From Paraktedonobacter sp035294465 (GTDB lineage: Bacteria; Chloroflexota; Ktedonobacteria; Ktedonobacterales; Ktedonobacteraceae): DNA of 15,533 nt. The notes below the pieces were generated by a model, which had not been told where the DNA came from, did not search any database, and was given only the letters and a program-made list of their open reading frames with translations. This document shows positions 7,520 to 14,715 of this stretch, one piece after another; the stretch's first letter is position 1; the number at the start of each line of letters is the position of its first letter. Position numbers and translations under genes: made by a program. Location of the stretch: contig DATGKW010000259.1 of the NCBI GenBank assembly GCA_035294465.1, positions 1-15,533 of the forward strand. The letters are read 5' to 3'.

Positions 7520-10500
7520 ATGTCTCAAGGCACTTCACTTGTACAGAAGCCGGTAACTAAAACCAACGACTATCTCGCTTCTACTCTGACGCTGGCGCGC
7601 TGGCGCCTACGTCAGACTGGCGGGCTGCTATTCATGGCCTGCCTGGGTTTTATTCTGGCTATGGTTATCTCGTGCGTGGTGCCTCTCTTTACTACCGTCG
7701 CGTCCGCTTCCAGTCTACAAACACTTCTGCAGGCTGACCCGGCTAGGAACGACCTTACCTTGAGTGTTAATACTCAAGGTCTCTCTAGTGCTGTGGCCAG
7801 CACGGTCCAGCAGCAGGTTACTCCTCTGGTTCAGCAAAGGCTTGGGCCTTATCTGCATGGGTCAACGGCGTTAACCGTTCAAGAAGCTGGTGTGCAGGTG
7901 CTTAGCCCCGGCTTTTTGCAACACGTCGAACCTCTGAATATCTACGCAACTTCACTAAACAGCCTGAAACCGCACCTACGTTTGCTCGCCGGGCGCTGGC
8001 CGGAGAGTTCCACGAGCGACCTGGAAATTATGCTCACTCCCATGTCGGCGAATGAGTTGCACCTGGCCCTGGGTGCGCGCCTGATTCTGCAAGGCGATTT
8101 TTCGCGTTATAACCTGACCGGTGGCCCCATAGATGCGCAAACGGCTTTCAATGCGCAGCTTGTGGGCCTGTTCAGCGTGCAGACACCCGCGTCAGTTACG
8201 CTGCATGGGCAGAACTTTCAACCGGTTTCTAATGGCATAGGAACACTTTATACCTTTCTGACCGATACAACAGCCTTTCTGCACACGCTCGATCAGACCG
8301 CGACTCAACTGCATACCGATGCAATCTTTTCGTATCTGGCGTTCCAGTTAACCTGGGATTATTCCTTGCAGACCAGCCACGTCGAACCTGCTCAATTGAG
8401 CGATCTGATCAATCGGCTTTCCGCGGCACAGAACGATGTGGGCAACTATGAAAGCAACCAGCAGCGACTGATTTTTGGTACAGTGAGTTTTCCGTATGTA
8501 ACGCAAGTTTCTCTCTATAGTCCGGTGCCTGGCTCTTTTGATCTGCTTGATCTCCTGAAGCAGTATACCAACCGTACTGCCCTGGTAAATATCCCTCTCA
8601 CCATTCTAGCGCTGCAAATTATTGCGCTCCTGCTCTTTTTTGTGAGTGTGCTTGTAGCCATGCTGCTTGACCGCCAAACGGCGGCCAATGCCCTGCTCAG
8701 CAGTCGGGGCGCGAGCAATACACAGGTCTTCTGGTCGCTGTTTTTCCAGGTGCTGGCCCTCTGTTTGCTAGGAGTTGTGCTTGGCCCTCTAGCAGCTCTG
8801 GCAATTGTTTCCTTGCTCGTATCGCGTGTTCTACCGGTTAGCGGCGTACCTATCGCGCAGAGTGTATTAGCGCAGCCCTCTCAGGTCTTCTCCAGCGTTG
8901 GTCTGATGGCCGGGGGAACGCTGCTGGTAGCGCTGCTGACCATCGGTCTGATTGTTCGGTATCACTCCGGGTTGAATATGCTTACCCTGAGGAGGGAAAC
9001 GGCCCGTGTAACTCGCCAGCCTTTCTGGCAGCGTTACTATTTTGATGTGCTGGCTGCTATGATTGCCCTCAGTGGTTACGGTGTCTCGCTTTACCTGGCG
9101 AGCGTTGCCCACGAGGTTGATATCACTACGCAAGATCTCATCCTGGCTCCCTTGACGCTGGTTGCGCCGATTTTCTTGCTGCTTGGGTGCCTCTTGCTCT
9201 TCCTACGGATCTTCCCCTGGCTCCTGCGCTCTGTCGGCAGGATTGCTCATCGTGGACGCGGTGCTGTCGCGGTGCTGGCGCTGGTGCAGATGGGTCGCGC
9301 TCCTCGCCAGATTATTCGTATGACTTTACTCCTTTCGCTGACAATATCTTTTGCTATCTTCGCCCAGGTCTTCAGCGCTTCACAGAATCAGCGTATCAAC
9401 GATATTTCTGCCTACGAAGCCGGGGCCGATTTCAGCGGGAACCTCTCAGCCAATTTGGTCGCGCAGCAACTCTCTCTGAATACGCTGCTTGCCCGTTATC
9501 GTGCCCTGCCGGGCGTTCTTTCAGCCTCGGCCGACTATACAGATGAGGGCACCACGACCGGCAGTTCGGGTGGCCCGCTTAGCATTCAGTTCCGTGCGAT
9601 TGACCCGCAAAGCTTTGCTCAAACTGTGATCTGGAACTCGCAGGATTCTAGTCAGCCTCTTTCCAAACTCCTCCTGCTGCTGACAGGCGCTTCGGCGGCG
9701 TCTCTCCCCGGGGCAAGTCAGACTGTACCGGCTATTATCGATCAGGCTCTGGCGCAGCAACTCCATCTCAATGTTGGCGGCACTTTCACGCTCTCGTTGA
9801 ATACTCTGCTCAATGCTACTTTTAGCTGCCAGATAGTGGCCATTGTCTCGCACATTCCTACAGTCAATTCCAACGTAGGTGGCTCTTCCGGAGGAATGCT
9901 AGTTGCCTATCAGCCGTTTGCGAATGTGTATGCTGCTATTCCTCAGAAACAGCGTCAATCTTCAAATCAGACGGCTCAGGCGTCTGTTGTGCCGCTCAAT
10001 CACATCTGGCTGCGTACTACCAATGATGCCCATTCCCTGATGGTCATTCGCGCAGCTCTGAACTCATCGCCGCTCGCGTTGAGCAATCTGTATGACCGGC
10101 GCCAGATAGTTGCCGAACTCCAGAGCGACCCGTTCAATCTCACTATTCTGATTATTCTCAGTATCGGCGCGTTTACGGCATTTCTACTGGCCTTGATCGG
10201 CAGTTTGATCTCTTCCTGGCTCAGCGTATATACCAGGCGTGACAGCTTTGTTGTTCTGCGTGCGCTGGGCGGGACTGCACGTCAGATTGCTGGCGTGTTG
10301 TTATGGGAACAGGGTGTTATCTATATCTGCGCGCTTGCTCTGGGCCTTGCCTTCGGAGCGCTTCTGACCGGGGTTGCTGTGCCCGTCCTGGTTTTTACTG
10401 GTTTGCCCGCGCATGGCCCGATGAGCAATCTCAGTATCTCCGATCTCTATTTGCTGCAACAGGCGCTCCCACCGCGTATTGTTGTCCCGTTCTCGCTTGA

Positions 10501-10609
10501 CCTGATCTTCGCCGCACTGGTACTCATCTGCCTGATTACGCTGCTTGTTATGATTCGTACCGCTCTTCGTCCATCAATCAGCAGAGAATTGCGGTTGAGC
10601 CAGGATTGA
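7520..10609 (+). CDS. FtsX/MacB-type ABC transporter permease, 10 helices, divergent copy 3
   Basis: This 1029-residue permease has the same architecture as its two upstream neighbours but is clearly more diverged. TM1 is at about 34-57, TM2 at about 357-380 (IPLTILALQIIALLLFFVSV), TM7 at about 599-617 and TM8-10 after about 874. The FtsX motifs are SSRGASNTQVF and LRALGGTARQI. The junction motif before extracellular domain 2 is retained (MGRAPRQIIRM, FSASQNQR, ADFSG). The conserved stretch near IWLRT is also retained (NHIWLRTTND). The gene follows copy 2 by 27 bases. ATG 7520 is preferred because AAAGG (7508-7512) lies 7 bases upstream; GTG 7493 and ATG 7496 lack a ribosome-binding site. An older duplication than copies 1 and 2 is inferred. 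No ATPase gene follows, so its energy-coupling subunit must be encoded elsewhere. Confidence 0.92.
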   Translation: MSQGTSLVQKPVTKTNDYLASTLTLARWRLRQTGGLLFMACLGFILAMVISCVVPLFTTVASASSLQTLLQADPARNDLTLSVNTQGLSSAVASTVQQQVTPLVQQRLGPYLHGSTALTVQEAGVQVLSPGFLQHVEPLNIYATSLNSLKPHLRLLAGRWPESSTSDLEIMLTPMSANELHLALGARLILQGDFSRYNLTGGPIDAQTAFNAQLVGLFSVQTPASVTLHGQNFQPVSNGIGTLYTFLTDTTAFLHTLDQTATQLHTDAIFSYLAFQLTWDYSLQTSHVEPAQLSDLINRLSAAQNDVGNYESNQQRLIFGTVSFPYVTQVSLYSPVPGSFDLLDLLKQYTNRTALVNIPLTILALQIIALLLFFVSVLVAMLLDRQTAANALLSSRGASNTQVFWSLFFQVLALCLLGVVLGPLAALAIVSLLVSRVLPVSGVPIAQSVLAQPSQVFSSVGLMAGGTLLVALLTIGLIVRYHSGLNMLTLRRETARVTRQPFWQRYYFDVLAAMIALSGYGVSLYLASVAHEVDITTQDLILAPLTLVAPIFLLLGCLLLFLRIFPWLLRSVGRIAHRGRGAVAVLALVQMGRAPRQIIRMTLLLSLTISFAIFAQVFSASQNQRINDISAYEAGADFSGNLSANLVAQQLSLNTLLARYRALPGVLSASADYTDEGTTTGSSGGPLSIQFRAIDPQSFAQTVIWNSQDSSQPLSKLLLLLTGASAASLPGASQTVPAIIDQALAQQLHLNVGGTFTLSLNTLLNATFSCQIVAIVSHIPTVNSNVGGSSGGMLVAYQPFANVYAAIPQKQRQSSNQTAQASVVPLNHIWLRTTNDAHSLMVIRAALNSSPLALSNLYDRRQIVAELQSDPFNLTILIILSIGAFTAFLLALIGSLISSWLSVYTRRDSFVVLRALGGTARQIAGVLLWEQGVIYICALALGLAFGALLTGVAVPVLVFTGLPAHGPMSNLSISDLYLLQQALPPRIVVPFSLDLIFAALVLICLITLLVMIRTALRPSISRELRLSQD

Positions 10610-10636
10610 GCCAGTAGTACTTCGGAGAAGCCGTCT

Positions 10637-10692
10637 GGTACTGCAAAGGTACTGCCAACTTGCCAGAAATTCTTCGCGCTGTCATACTGCCA
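10637..10692. repeat. Short direct repeats (TACTGC-type) between permease 3 and the beta-propeller gene
   Basis: GGTACTGCAAA (10637-10647) is followed directly by GGTACTGCCAA (10648-10658), and TACTGCCA recurs at 10685-10692. They lie in the 196-base gap (10610-10805), which holds no gene. CTTGCCA (10659-10665) and TGGCAAG (10696-10702) form a weak inverted repeat with a 30-base loop. I found no convincing promoter or terminator here. The repeats might bind a regulator of the downstream gene. Confidence 0.35.
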
Positions 10693-10805
10693 CTATGGCA
10701 AGATATATCAATGTGTGTCTGCTCTCCATTGCGTGCATGCCCAGGAAAATAGCCTCAAAGAGATAGAGAGAAATTGGAAGTTAATCAGTAGGAGTGTTTT
10801 TCGGA

Positions 10806-12299
10806 ATGAAAGAACCAGATCAGGGGCAAAATGCCCCCAGGACTCCTCACCGCACGAGAGGGAACTGGCAGATCATTCTGGCCGGTTGCCTCGTTGTCGT
10901 TATCTTGCTGGCCGGTTTGCTCTACAGCCAGCGTCACCAGATCCACCAGTTTATCGAAGGGCTGACTGAACCACCGGCTCACGCTGTGCATATTACACCA
11001 TTAACGCTGCCAAAAGGCACCGCGACCGCGACTTCTGACCAGGCTGCTCCCGGCGATTGGACAACCTACCACCAGAACAATGCGCGCTCTGGCTTTGTGG
11101 CGAATACTCCCGATCCAACCGCCCTCACGAGCCTCTGGGAACAGCCACTTGATGGAGCAGTTTATGCGGAGCCACTGGTGGTAGGTGGAGAAATCATTGT
11201 GGCGACGGAGAACGATACCATCTATGCCCTTGATCCGCAGACCGGGCGCAGCATATGGCATACCAATGTGGGGCAGCCGGTGCCCCTCTCCGACCTGCCC
11301 TGCGGTGATATTGATCCTCTTGGGATTACCGGTACGCCGGTTTATGATCCCCAGACGGGACTGGTCTATGCAGTGGCGGAAATTCAGGGACCAGCTCATC
11401 TGCTGGTCGGCCTGGATGTCAAGACGGGGCAGGTCAAGGTTCGCCGTGTCATCGATCCTGACGGCATAGATCCGCGAGCCCACCAGCAGCGTGCTGCGCT
11501 TGCTCTGTATGGAGGCAGAATCTATATTAACTTCGGCGGGCTGGACGGCGATTGCAGCGACTATCGCGGCACGGTTATTGGTGTGAATGCTGATGGGACG
11601 GGGCCGCTTTTTACCTACATAGTGCCTACGACGCGTGAGGGTGGGATATGGGAACCCGCTGGACCAACAGTAGACGCGCAGGGGAATATTTATGTGTCGG
11701 TTGGGAACGGCGCGGCCACCGGAGGAGCCTGGGATCACACCGATTCGATCTTAAAACTTTCTCCAACCTTAAAGCTTGAGGATGCCTTTGCTCCCCAGCG
11801 CTGGGCACAGGACAACGCGAGTGATTTGGATCTTAGCTCGCTGGGACCGGTTTTCCTGCCTGGCGGCTTGATTTTTATTCAGGGCAAGTCGAACCAGGGC
11901 TACCTCCTGCGCGCTGATCACCTGGGAGGTATAGGTGGTCAGCTCCAGACCGTTTCAGTATGTGCTGCCGGTGCCTATGGAGGGGCTGCAGTGAATGGTT
12001 CGGTGGCCTTTATTCCCTGCGCTGATGGGCTGCGTGAGATCAAGCTAGAGCCGGGACCAGACCTCGTAACTGGCTGGCAAGCTCCCGCGCAGGTGACGGG
12101 CTCGCCGGTTATCGGCGGAAATACGGTCTATAGCCTTTATCCCGGTGGTGGAATGCTGTACGCACTCAATGCGTCGACTGGTTCGGTACGTGCAACCGTC
12201 TCTGTTGGCACAACGAACCGCTTCGCGACGCCTACCCTTTACCAGAACATGGTCCTTGTTGGGACTCTGACTGGGGTCACTGCGGTAGAAATCCAGTAA
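10806..12299 (+). CDS. Membrane-anchored PQQ-like beta-propeller protein
   Basis: This 497-residue protein has a short basic N-terminus, one membrane anchor at about 22-40 (IILAGCLVVVILLAGLLY), and an extracytoplasmic part made of PQQ-type beta-propeller repeats. The blades show as IYALDPQTGRSIWHTNVG, LVGLDVKTGQVKVRRV and LYALNASTGSVRATVSVG. The opening WTTYHQNNARSGF is typical of this superfamily. Such propellers act as quinoprotein dehydrogenase domains or as protein-binding scaffolds (as in BamB). I see no dehydrogenase-specific cytochrome or vicinal-Cys signature, so a scaffold or sensor is more likely. The four cysteines in the propeller (in PCGD, GDCSD, VCAAG, PCADG) could form disulfides. 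ATG 10806 follows AGGAG (10790-10794) by 11 bases; the in-frame GTG at 10794 overlaps that site and is less likely. It sits 196 bases after the permease operon in the same direction, so co-transcription is possible but unproven. Confidence 0.85.
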   Translation: MKEPDQGQNAPRTPHRTRGNWQIILAGCLVVVILLAGLLYSQRHQIHQFIEGLTEPPAHAVHITPLTLPKGTATATSDQAAPGDWTTYHQNNARSGFVANTPDPTALTSLWEQPLDGAVYAEPLVVGGEIIVATENDTIYALDPQTGRSIWHTNVGQPVPLSDLPCGDIDPLGITGTPVYDPQTGLVYAVAEIQGPAHLLVGLDVKTGQVKVRRVIDPDGIDPRAHQQRAALALYGGRIYINFGGLDGDCSDYRGTVIGVNADGTGPLFTYIVPTTREGGIWEPAGPTVDAQGNIYVSVGNGAATGGAWDHTDSILKLSPTLKLEDAFAPQRWAQDNASDLDLSSLGPVFLPGGLIFIQGKSNQGYLLRADHLGGIGGQLQTVSVCAAGAYGGAAVNGSVAFIPCADGLREIKLEPGPDLVTGWQAPAQVTGSPVIGGNTVYSLYPGGGMLYALNASTGSVRATVSVGTTNRFATPTLYQNMVLVGTLTGVTAVEIQ

Positions 12300-12303
12300 T
12301 GTC

Positions 12304-12352
12304 CCAGGTAGTGTGGAGAATGGCATCTCATGCCATTCTCCACACTACCTGG
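12304..12352. terminator. Perfect 23-bp hairpin between convergent genes, likely bidirectional terminator
   Basis: The bases 12304-12326 are exactly complementary to 12330-12352, leaving a 3-base CTC loop. The hairpin starts 5 bases after the beta-propeller stop and ends 21 bases after the stop of the opposing gene, a natural site for shared termination. Neither side has a run of T, so it is not a standard intrinsic terminator. It could instead stabilise 3' ends or be a small mobile or REP-type palindrome. Confidence 0.6.
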
Positions 12353-12372
12353 TGCATCAGGCACACAGGGAA

Positions 12373-12813
12373 TTACGCCTGCCCGATATCCGAAGAGCTG
12401 CCTGCCCCCTCGCCGGGGCTACCCGCTTGCTCCTGAGATGATCCATAGATCATATCGGTAAGCTCCTTGCGCGAGCGCTCAAGGAACGCGTGTAGTTGCC
12501 CCAGGCGCTCCTTGTTCTCAAACGCTCCTCTGCTGGCGATGGCAAAAAGCCGGGCCGCTTCTATGGCTTCGGTGCGTAACGCCAGAAATTCATCGGGAAC
12601 GCCCCAGTGTCGGCCAGGACCAAAGCCGAAACCGAAACCAAAGCCAAAGGGACCACGAGGGCCGCGCCAGCCGTGATGATGTCCCCAGCCACGCCGTGGG
12701 CCCCCGGGGCCAAAAGGACCGTGCCCTTCGCCATGCATCCAGGGAGGCGTCCAGCCTTCCCACTGCGCTTCCTGAGCGGAAGCTTCGGACTGTCGATGGA
12801 ATTCATCAAACAT
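12373..12813 (-). CDS. Small Gly/His/Phe-rich protein of unknown function
   Basis: This 146-residue protein is read from ATG 12813, which follows GGAG (12824-12827) by 10 bases. A longer frame from 12876 has no such site. Residues 1-27 are polar with several Trp. Residues 28-71 are low complexity, rich in Gly, His, Pro and Arg, with a run of five Phe-Gly pairs (F56-G65). Residues 73-122 look like two amphipathic helices (EFLALRTEAIEAARLFAIAS, then RLGQLHAFLERSRKELTDMIY). The tail is Ser/Gly-rich. Gly/His-rich stretches of this kind occur next to PadR-type regulator domains, but no winged helix is present here. I do not recognise the family. Metal binding by the HHH/HGE cluster is possible but only a guess. 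The gene converges on the beta-propeller gene and has a palindromic operator pair upstream. Confidence 0.72.
   Translation of the reverse strand: MFDEFHRQSEASAQEAQWEGWTPPWMHGEGHGPFGPGGPRRGWGHHHGWRGPRGPFGFGFGFGFGPGRHWGVPDEFLALRTEAIEAARLFAIASRGAFENKERLGQLHAFLERSRKELTDMIYGSSQEQAGSPGEGAGSSSDIGQA
12619..12648 (-). repeat. Five tandem Phe-Gly codon pairs
   Basis: Five consecutive hexamers TT(T/C)GG(C/T) encode Phe-Gly x5 inside the small Gly/His/Phe-rich protein. Third positions vary between units, so the array is not a fresh slippage product, but its number could still vary between strains without shifting the frame. Confidence 0.6.
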
Positions 12814-12855
12814 TGTTTTTTCGCTCCTTTCAAAATCAAAAGGTATGAACCTTCG

Positions 12856-12889
12856 CGATATGTCGTCTATTTTCATTTACGATATATCG
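12856..12889 (-). promoter_or_regulatory. Pair of CGATATATCG-type operators
   Basis: A perfect 10-bp palindrome CGATATATCG (12880-12889) and a one-mismatch copy CGATATGTCG (12856-12865) have centres 24 bp apart, just over two helical turns. They lie 43-76 bases upstream of the start of the small Gly/His/Phe-rich gene, where a repressor would act. Similar GATATATC-centred palindromes are common before PadR-regulated genes, but that regulator is not encoded here. The pair could also affect the divergent deacylase gene. Confidence 0.5.
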
Positions 12890-12893
12890 CATT

Positions 12894-12913
12894 GAAAGTT
12901 GCAGAAAGTTGGA
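12894..12913. repeat. 10-bp tandem repeat in the divergent spacer
   Basis: GAAAGTTGCA (12894-12903) is followed immediately by GAAAGTTGGA (12904-12913), a repeat with a one-helical-turn period. It lies between the operator pair and the promoter of the deacylase gene, so an activator site is conceivable. Confidence 0.3.
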
Positions 12914-12934
12914 GCTTTGAAATCGAGAAAGCAC

Positions 12935-12962
12935 TTGAGAGAGCGGAGCTTTTGATTATAAG
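12935..12962 (+). promoter_or_regulatory. Candidate promoter of the D-aminoacylase-like gene
   Basis: TTGAGA (12935-12940), a 16-base spacer and TATAAG (12957-12962) make a good sigma-70-type promoter. The predicted leader to the start codon at 13037 is about 70 bases. It would also serve the ASCH gene downstream. Confidence 0.5.
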
Positions 12963-13036
12963 ATATCGGCAGCAGAACAATTTATGCAGATTATGCTCGA
13001 TGATCCGCAGGTTGGCCATTCAAGAAAGCGAGAACG

Positions 13037-14680
13037 ATGACCGTGACAATAGATACGATTGATGTGCTGATTCGTAGCGCGAAAGTTGTGGATGGCACCG
13101 GCAACCCCTGGTTTTATGGGGATGTTGCCATTCATGGAGATAAAGTGCTGGAGGTCACGCCGCCTGGGCTCATCCCGGCAGAGGCGGCTGGCGAGGTAGT
13201 GGACGCAGCGGGTCTGGTGGTTTGCCCAGGCTTTATCGACATCCTCAGCCACTCACATCTTCCATTGATGCAGGACCCGCGCGATCTCTCCAAGATTACC
13301 CAGGGAGTCACGACCGAAATTATGGGCGAAGGATGGACACCGGCGCCGACCGGTGGGCGTATCAAGGACGCCTTTGCCGATCTGCCGCGGAAGCAGCGCG
13401 CGCTCCTGGGCGATTGGATCGAGCGTGCGCAGAATTGGACGCGCTTTGGTGACTGGCTGGAGGCCCTGGTTCAGCGAGGTGTCTCTCCCAATGTTGGCTC
13501 GTTTCTGGGTGGCGGGACATTGCGGGAGTATGCCAAAGGTATGGACATGGGAGTGCCCACTCCCGATGAGCTTGCCGTCATGCGCAAAGTGATGGCTGAG
13601 GCTATGGAGGACGGAGCGTTCGGAGTTTCCTATGCCCTTATTTATCCACCAGATGCATATACTTCTACCCGAGAGCTGATTGAAGTTGCCAGGGTGGCGG
13701 GGCAGTACGGAGGGATCTATATAACGCATATGCGTTCAGAGAGCGAAAAGCTGCTGGAAGCCATCGATGAAGCGGTAGAGATAGGTCGGCAAGGGCGCCT
13801 GCCTGTCGAAATTTATCATCTCAAGGCATCGGGTCAGCGCAACTGGCGTAAGATGCCAGAGGCAATTGCGCGTATTCAGGCGGCTCGCGATACCGGCGTG
13901 GATGTCACTGCCGATATGTATCCCTACGCGGCCTCCGGCACCGGTCTGGATTCTGTCCTCCCACCCTGGGTGGCCGAAGGCGGAACGTTTTTCGAGCGGC
14001 TGGCCGATCCTGCGGTGCAGGAGCGCGTTCGCGCCGAGGTGCTTGCTCCTTCGGACGAATGGGAGGCTATGGCACGCGATATGAAGCCAGAGGGCGTCAT
14101 GCCGGTTGGCTTCGAGCGGCCTGAGAACTTGCAGTACGCGGGCCGGCGTCTTACGGAGATTGCCGCGCGGCGCAATCAGCGCTGGCTTGACGCGGTAATC
14201 GATCTGCTTCTTTCCGAGCGACACCGCATTTTCACCATCTATTTTAGTATGGATGAGGCAAACGTTGCGCTGGGCCTCCAGCAGTCGTGGGTGAAAGTCT
14301 CGACAGACGCTGGTGGTGTAGACCCTGCCTGGGCAAGAGATCTGGGTCCGACTCATCCACGCGCCTATGGAACCTATCCGCGGGTGCTGGCAAAATACGT
14401 GCGTGAGGAGCGCTTGCTGACGCTGGAGGACGCCATCCGTAAGATGAGCGGAGCCGTCGCAGCCCGTCTTGGCTTGCGTGATCGCGGCCTGCTGCGCTCT
14501 GGCTACTACGCCGATGTTGTGCTCTTCGACGCAGATGCAATTGCCGACCGGGCCACGTTCGAGGACGCGCACCAGCTCTCCACGGGGATCCGCGATGTCT
14601 GGGTCAACGGCATCCGCGTCATCAGACAGGGGCAGCACACAGGCGCAACGCCGGGGCGTGTGGTGAGAAGAAAAGGGTGA
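13037..14680 (+). CDS. N-acyl-D-amino-acid deacylase-family amidohydrolase
   Basis: This 547-residue protein is full length for the D-aminoacylase branch of the amidohydrolase superfamily. These enzymes hydrolyse N-acyl-D-amino acids to D-amino acid plus carboxylate in the cytoplasm, using zinc. The N-terminal beta-sandwich strand is DVLIRSAKVVDGTGNPWFYGDVAI. The barrel begins at PGFID (64-68). H231 (YITHMRSE), H261 (IYHLKASG) and D424 (VSTDAGG) match the conserved metal or catalytic positions. The C-terminus is typical (PRAYGTYPRVLAKYVRE, AARLGL, RGLLRSGYYADVVLFD). Two usual ligands differ: the HxHxD motif reads L70-S-H72-S-H74, and the Cys after the TTE strand is replaced by E98 in GEGWTPAP. 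It may therefore belong to a sister subfamily with a different substrate. ATG 13037 has only a weak purine-rich site (GAAAGCGAG). The ASCH gene follows after 35 bases. Confidence 0.86.
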   Translation: MTVTIDTIDVLIRSAKVVDGTGNPWFYGDVAIHGDKVLEVTPPGLIPAEAAGEVVDAAGLVVCPGFIDILSHSHLPLMQDPRDLSKITQGVTTEIMGEGWTPAPTGGRIKDAFADLPRKQRALLGDWIERAQNWTRFGDWLEALVQRGVSPNVGSFLGGGTLREYAKGMDMGVPTPDELAVMRKVMAEAMEDGAFGVSYALIYPPDAYTSTRELIEVARVAGQYGGIYITHMRSESEKLLEAIDEAVEIGRQGRLPVEIYHLKASGQRNWRKMPEAIARIQAARDTGVDVTADMYPYAASGTGLDSVLPPWVAEGGTFFERLADPAVQERVRAEVLAPSDEWEAMARDMKPEGVMPVGFERPENLQYAGRRLTEIAARRNQRWLDAVIDLLLSERHRIFTIYFSMDEANVALGLQQSWVKVSTDAGGVDPAWARDLGPTHPRAYGTYPRVLAKYVREERLLTLEDAIRKMSGAVAARLGLRDRGLLRSGYYADVVLFDADAIADRATFEDAHQLSTGIRDVWVNGIRVIRQGQHTGATPGRVVRRKG

Positions 14681-14715
14681 TGCCCGATTGCTCTTAAGCA
14701 GAGGATAATCGTGTT

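Noticed and set aside
10881..10891. LAGC lipobox in the beta-propeller protein
   Set aside because: The Cys at residue 28 has only about six hydrophobic residues before it and a long hydrophobic run after it, so this is the middle of a membrane anchor rather than a lipoprotein signal.
12607..13062. A 151-residue plus-strand frame opposite the Gly/His/Phe gene
   Set aside because: It is antisense to the repeat codons, crosses the operator pair and the deacylase promoter, and overlaps the deacylase start.
13736..14638. A 300-residue minus-strand frame inside the deacylase gene
   Set aside because: It is a shadow of a GC-rich gene with clear family motifs on the other strand and has no start signal.
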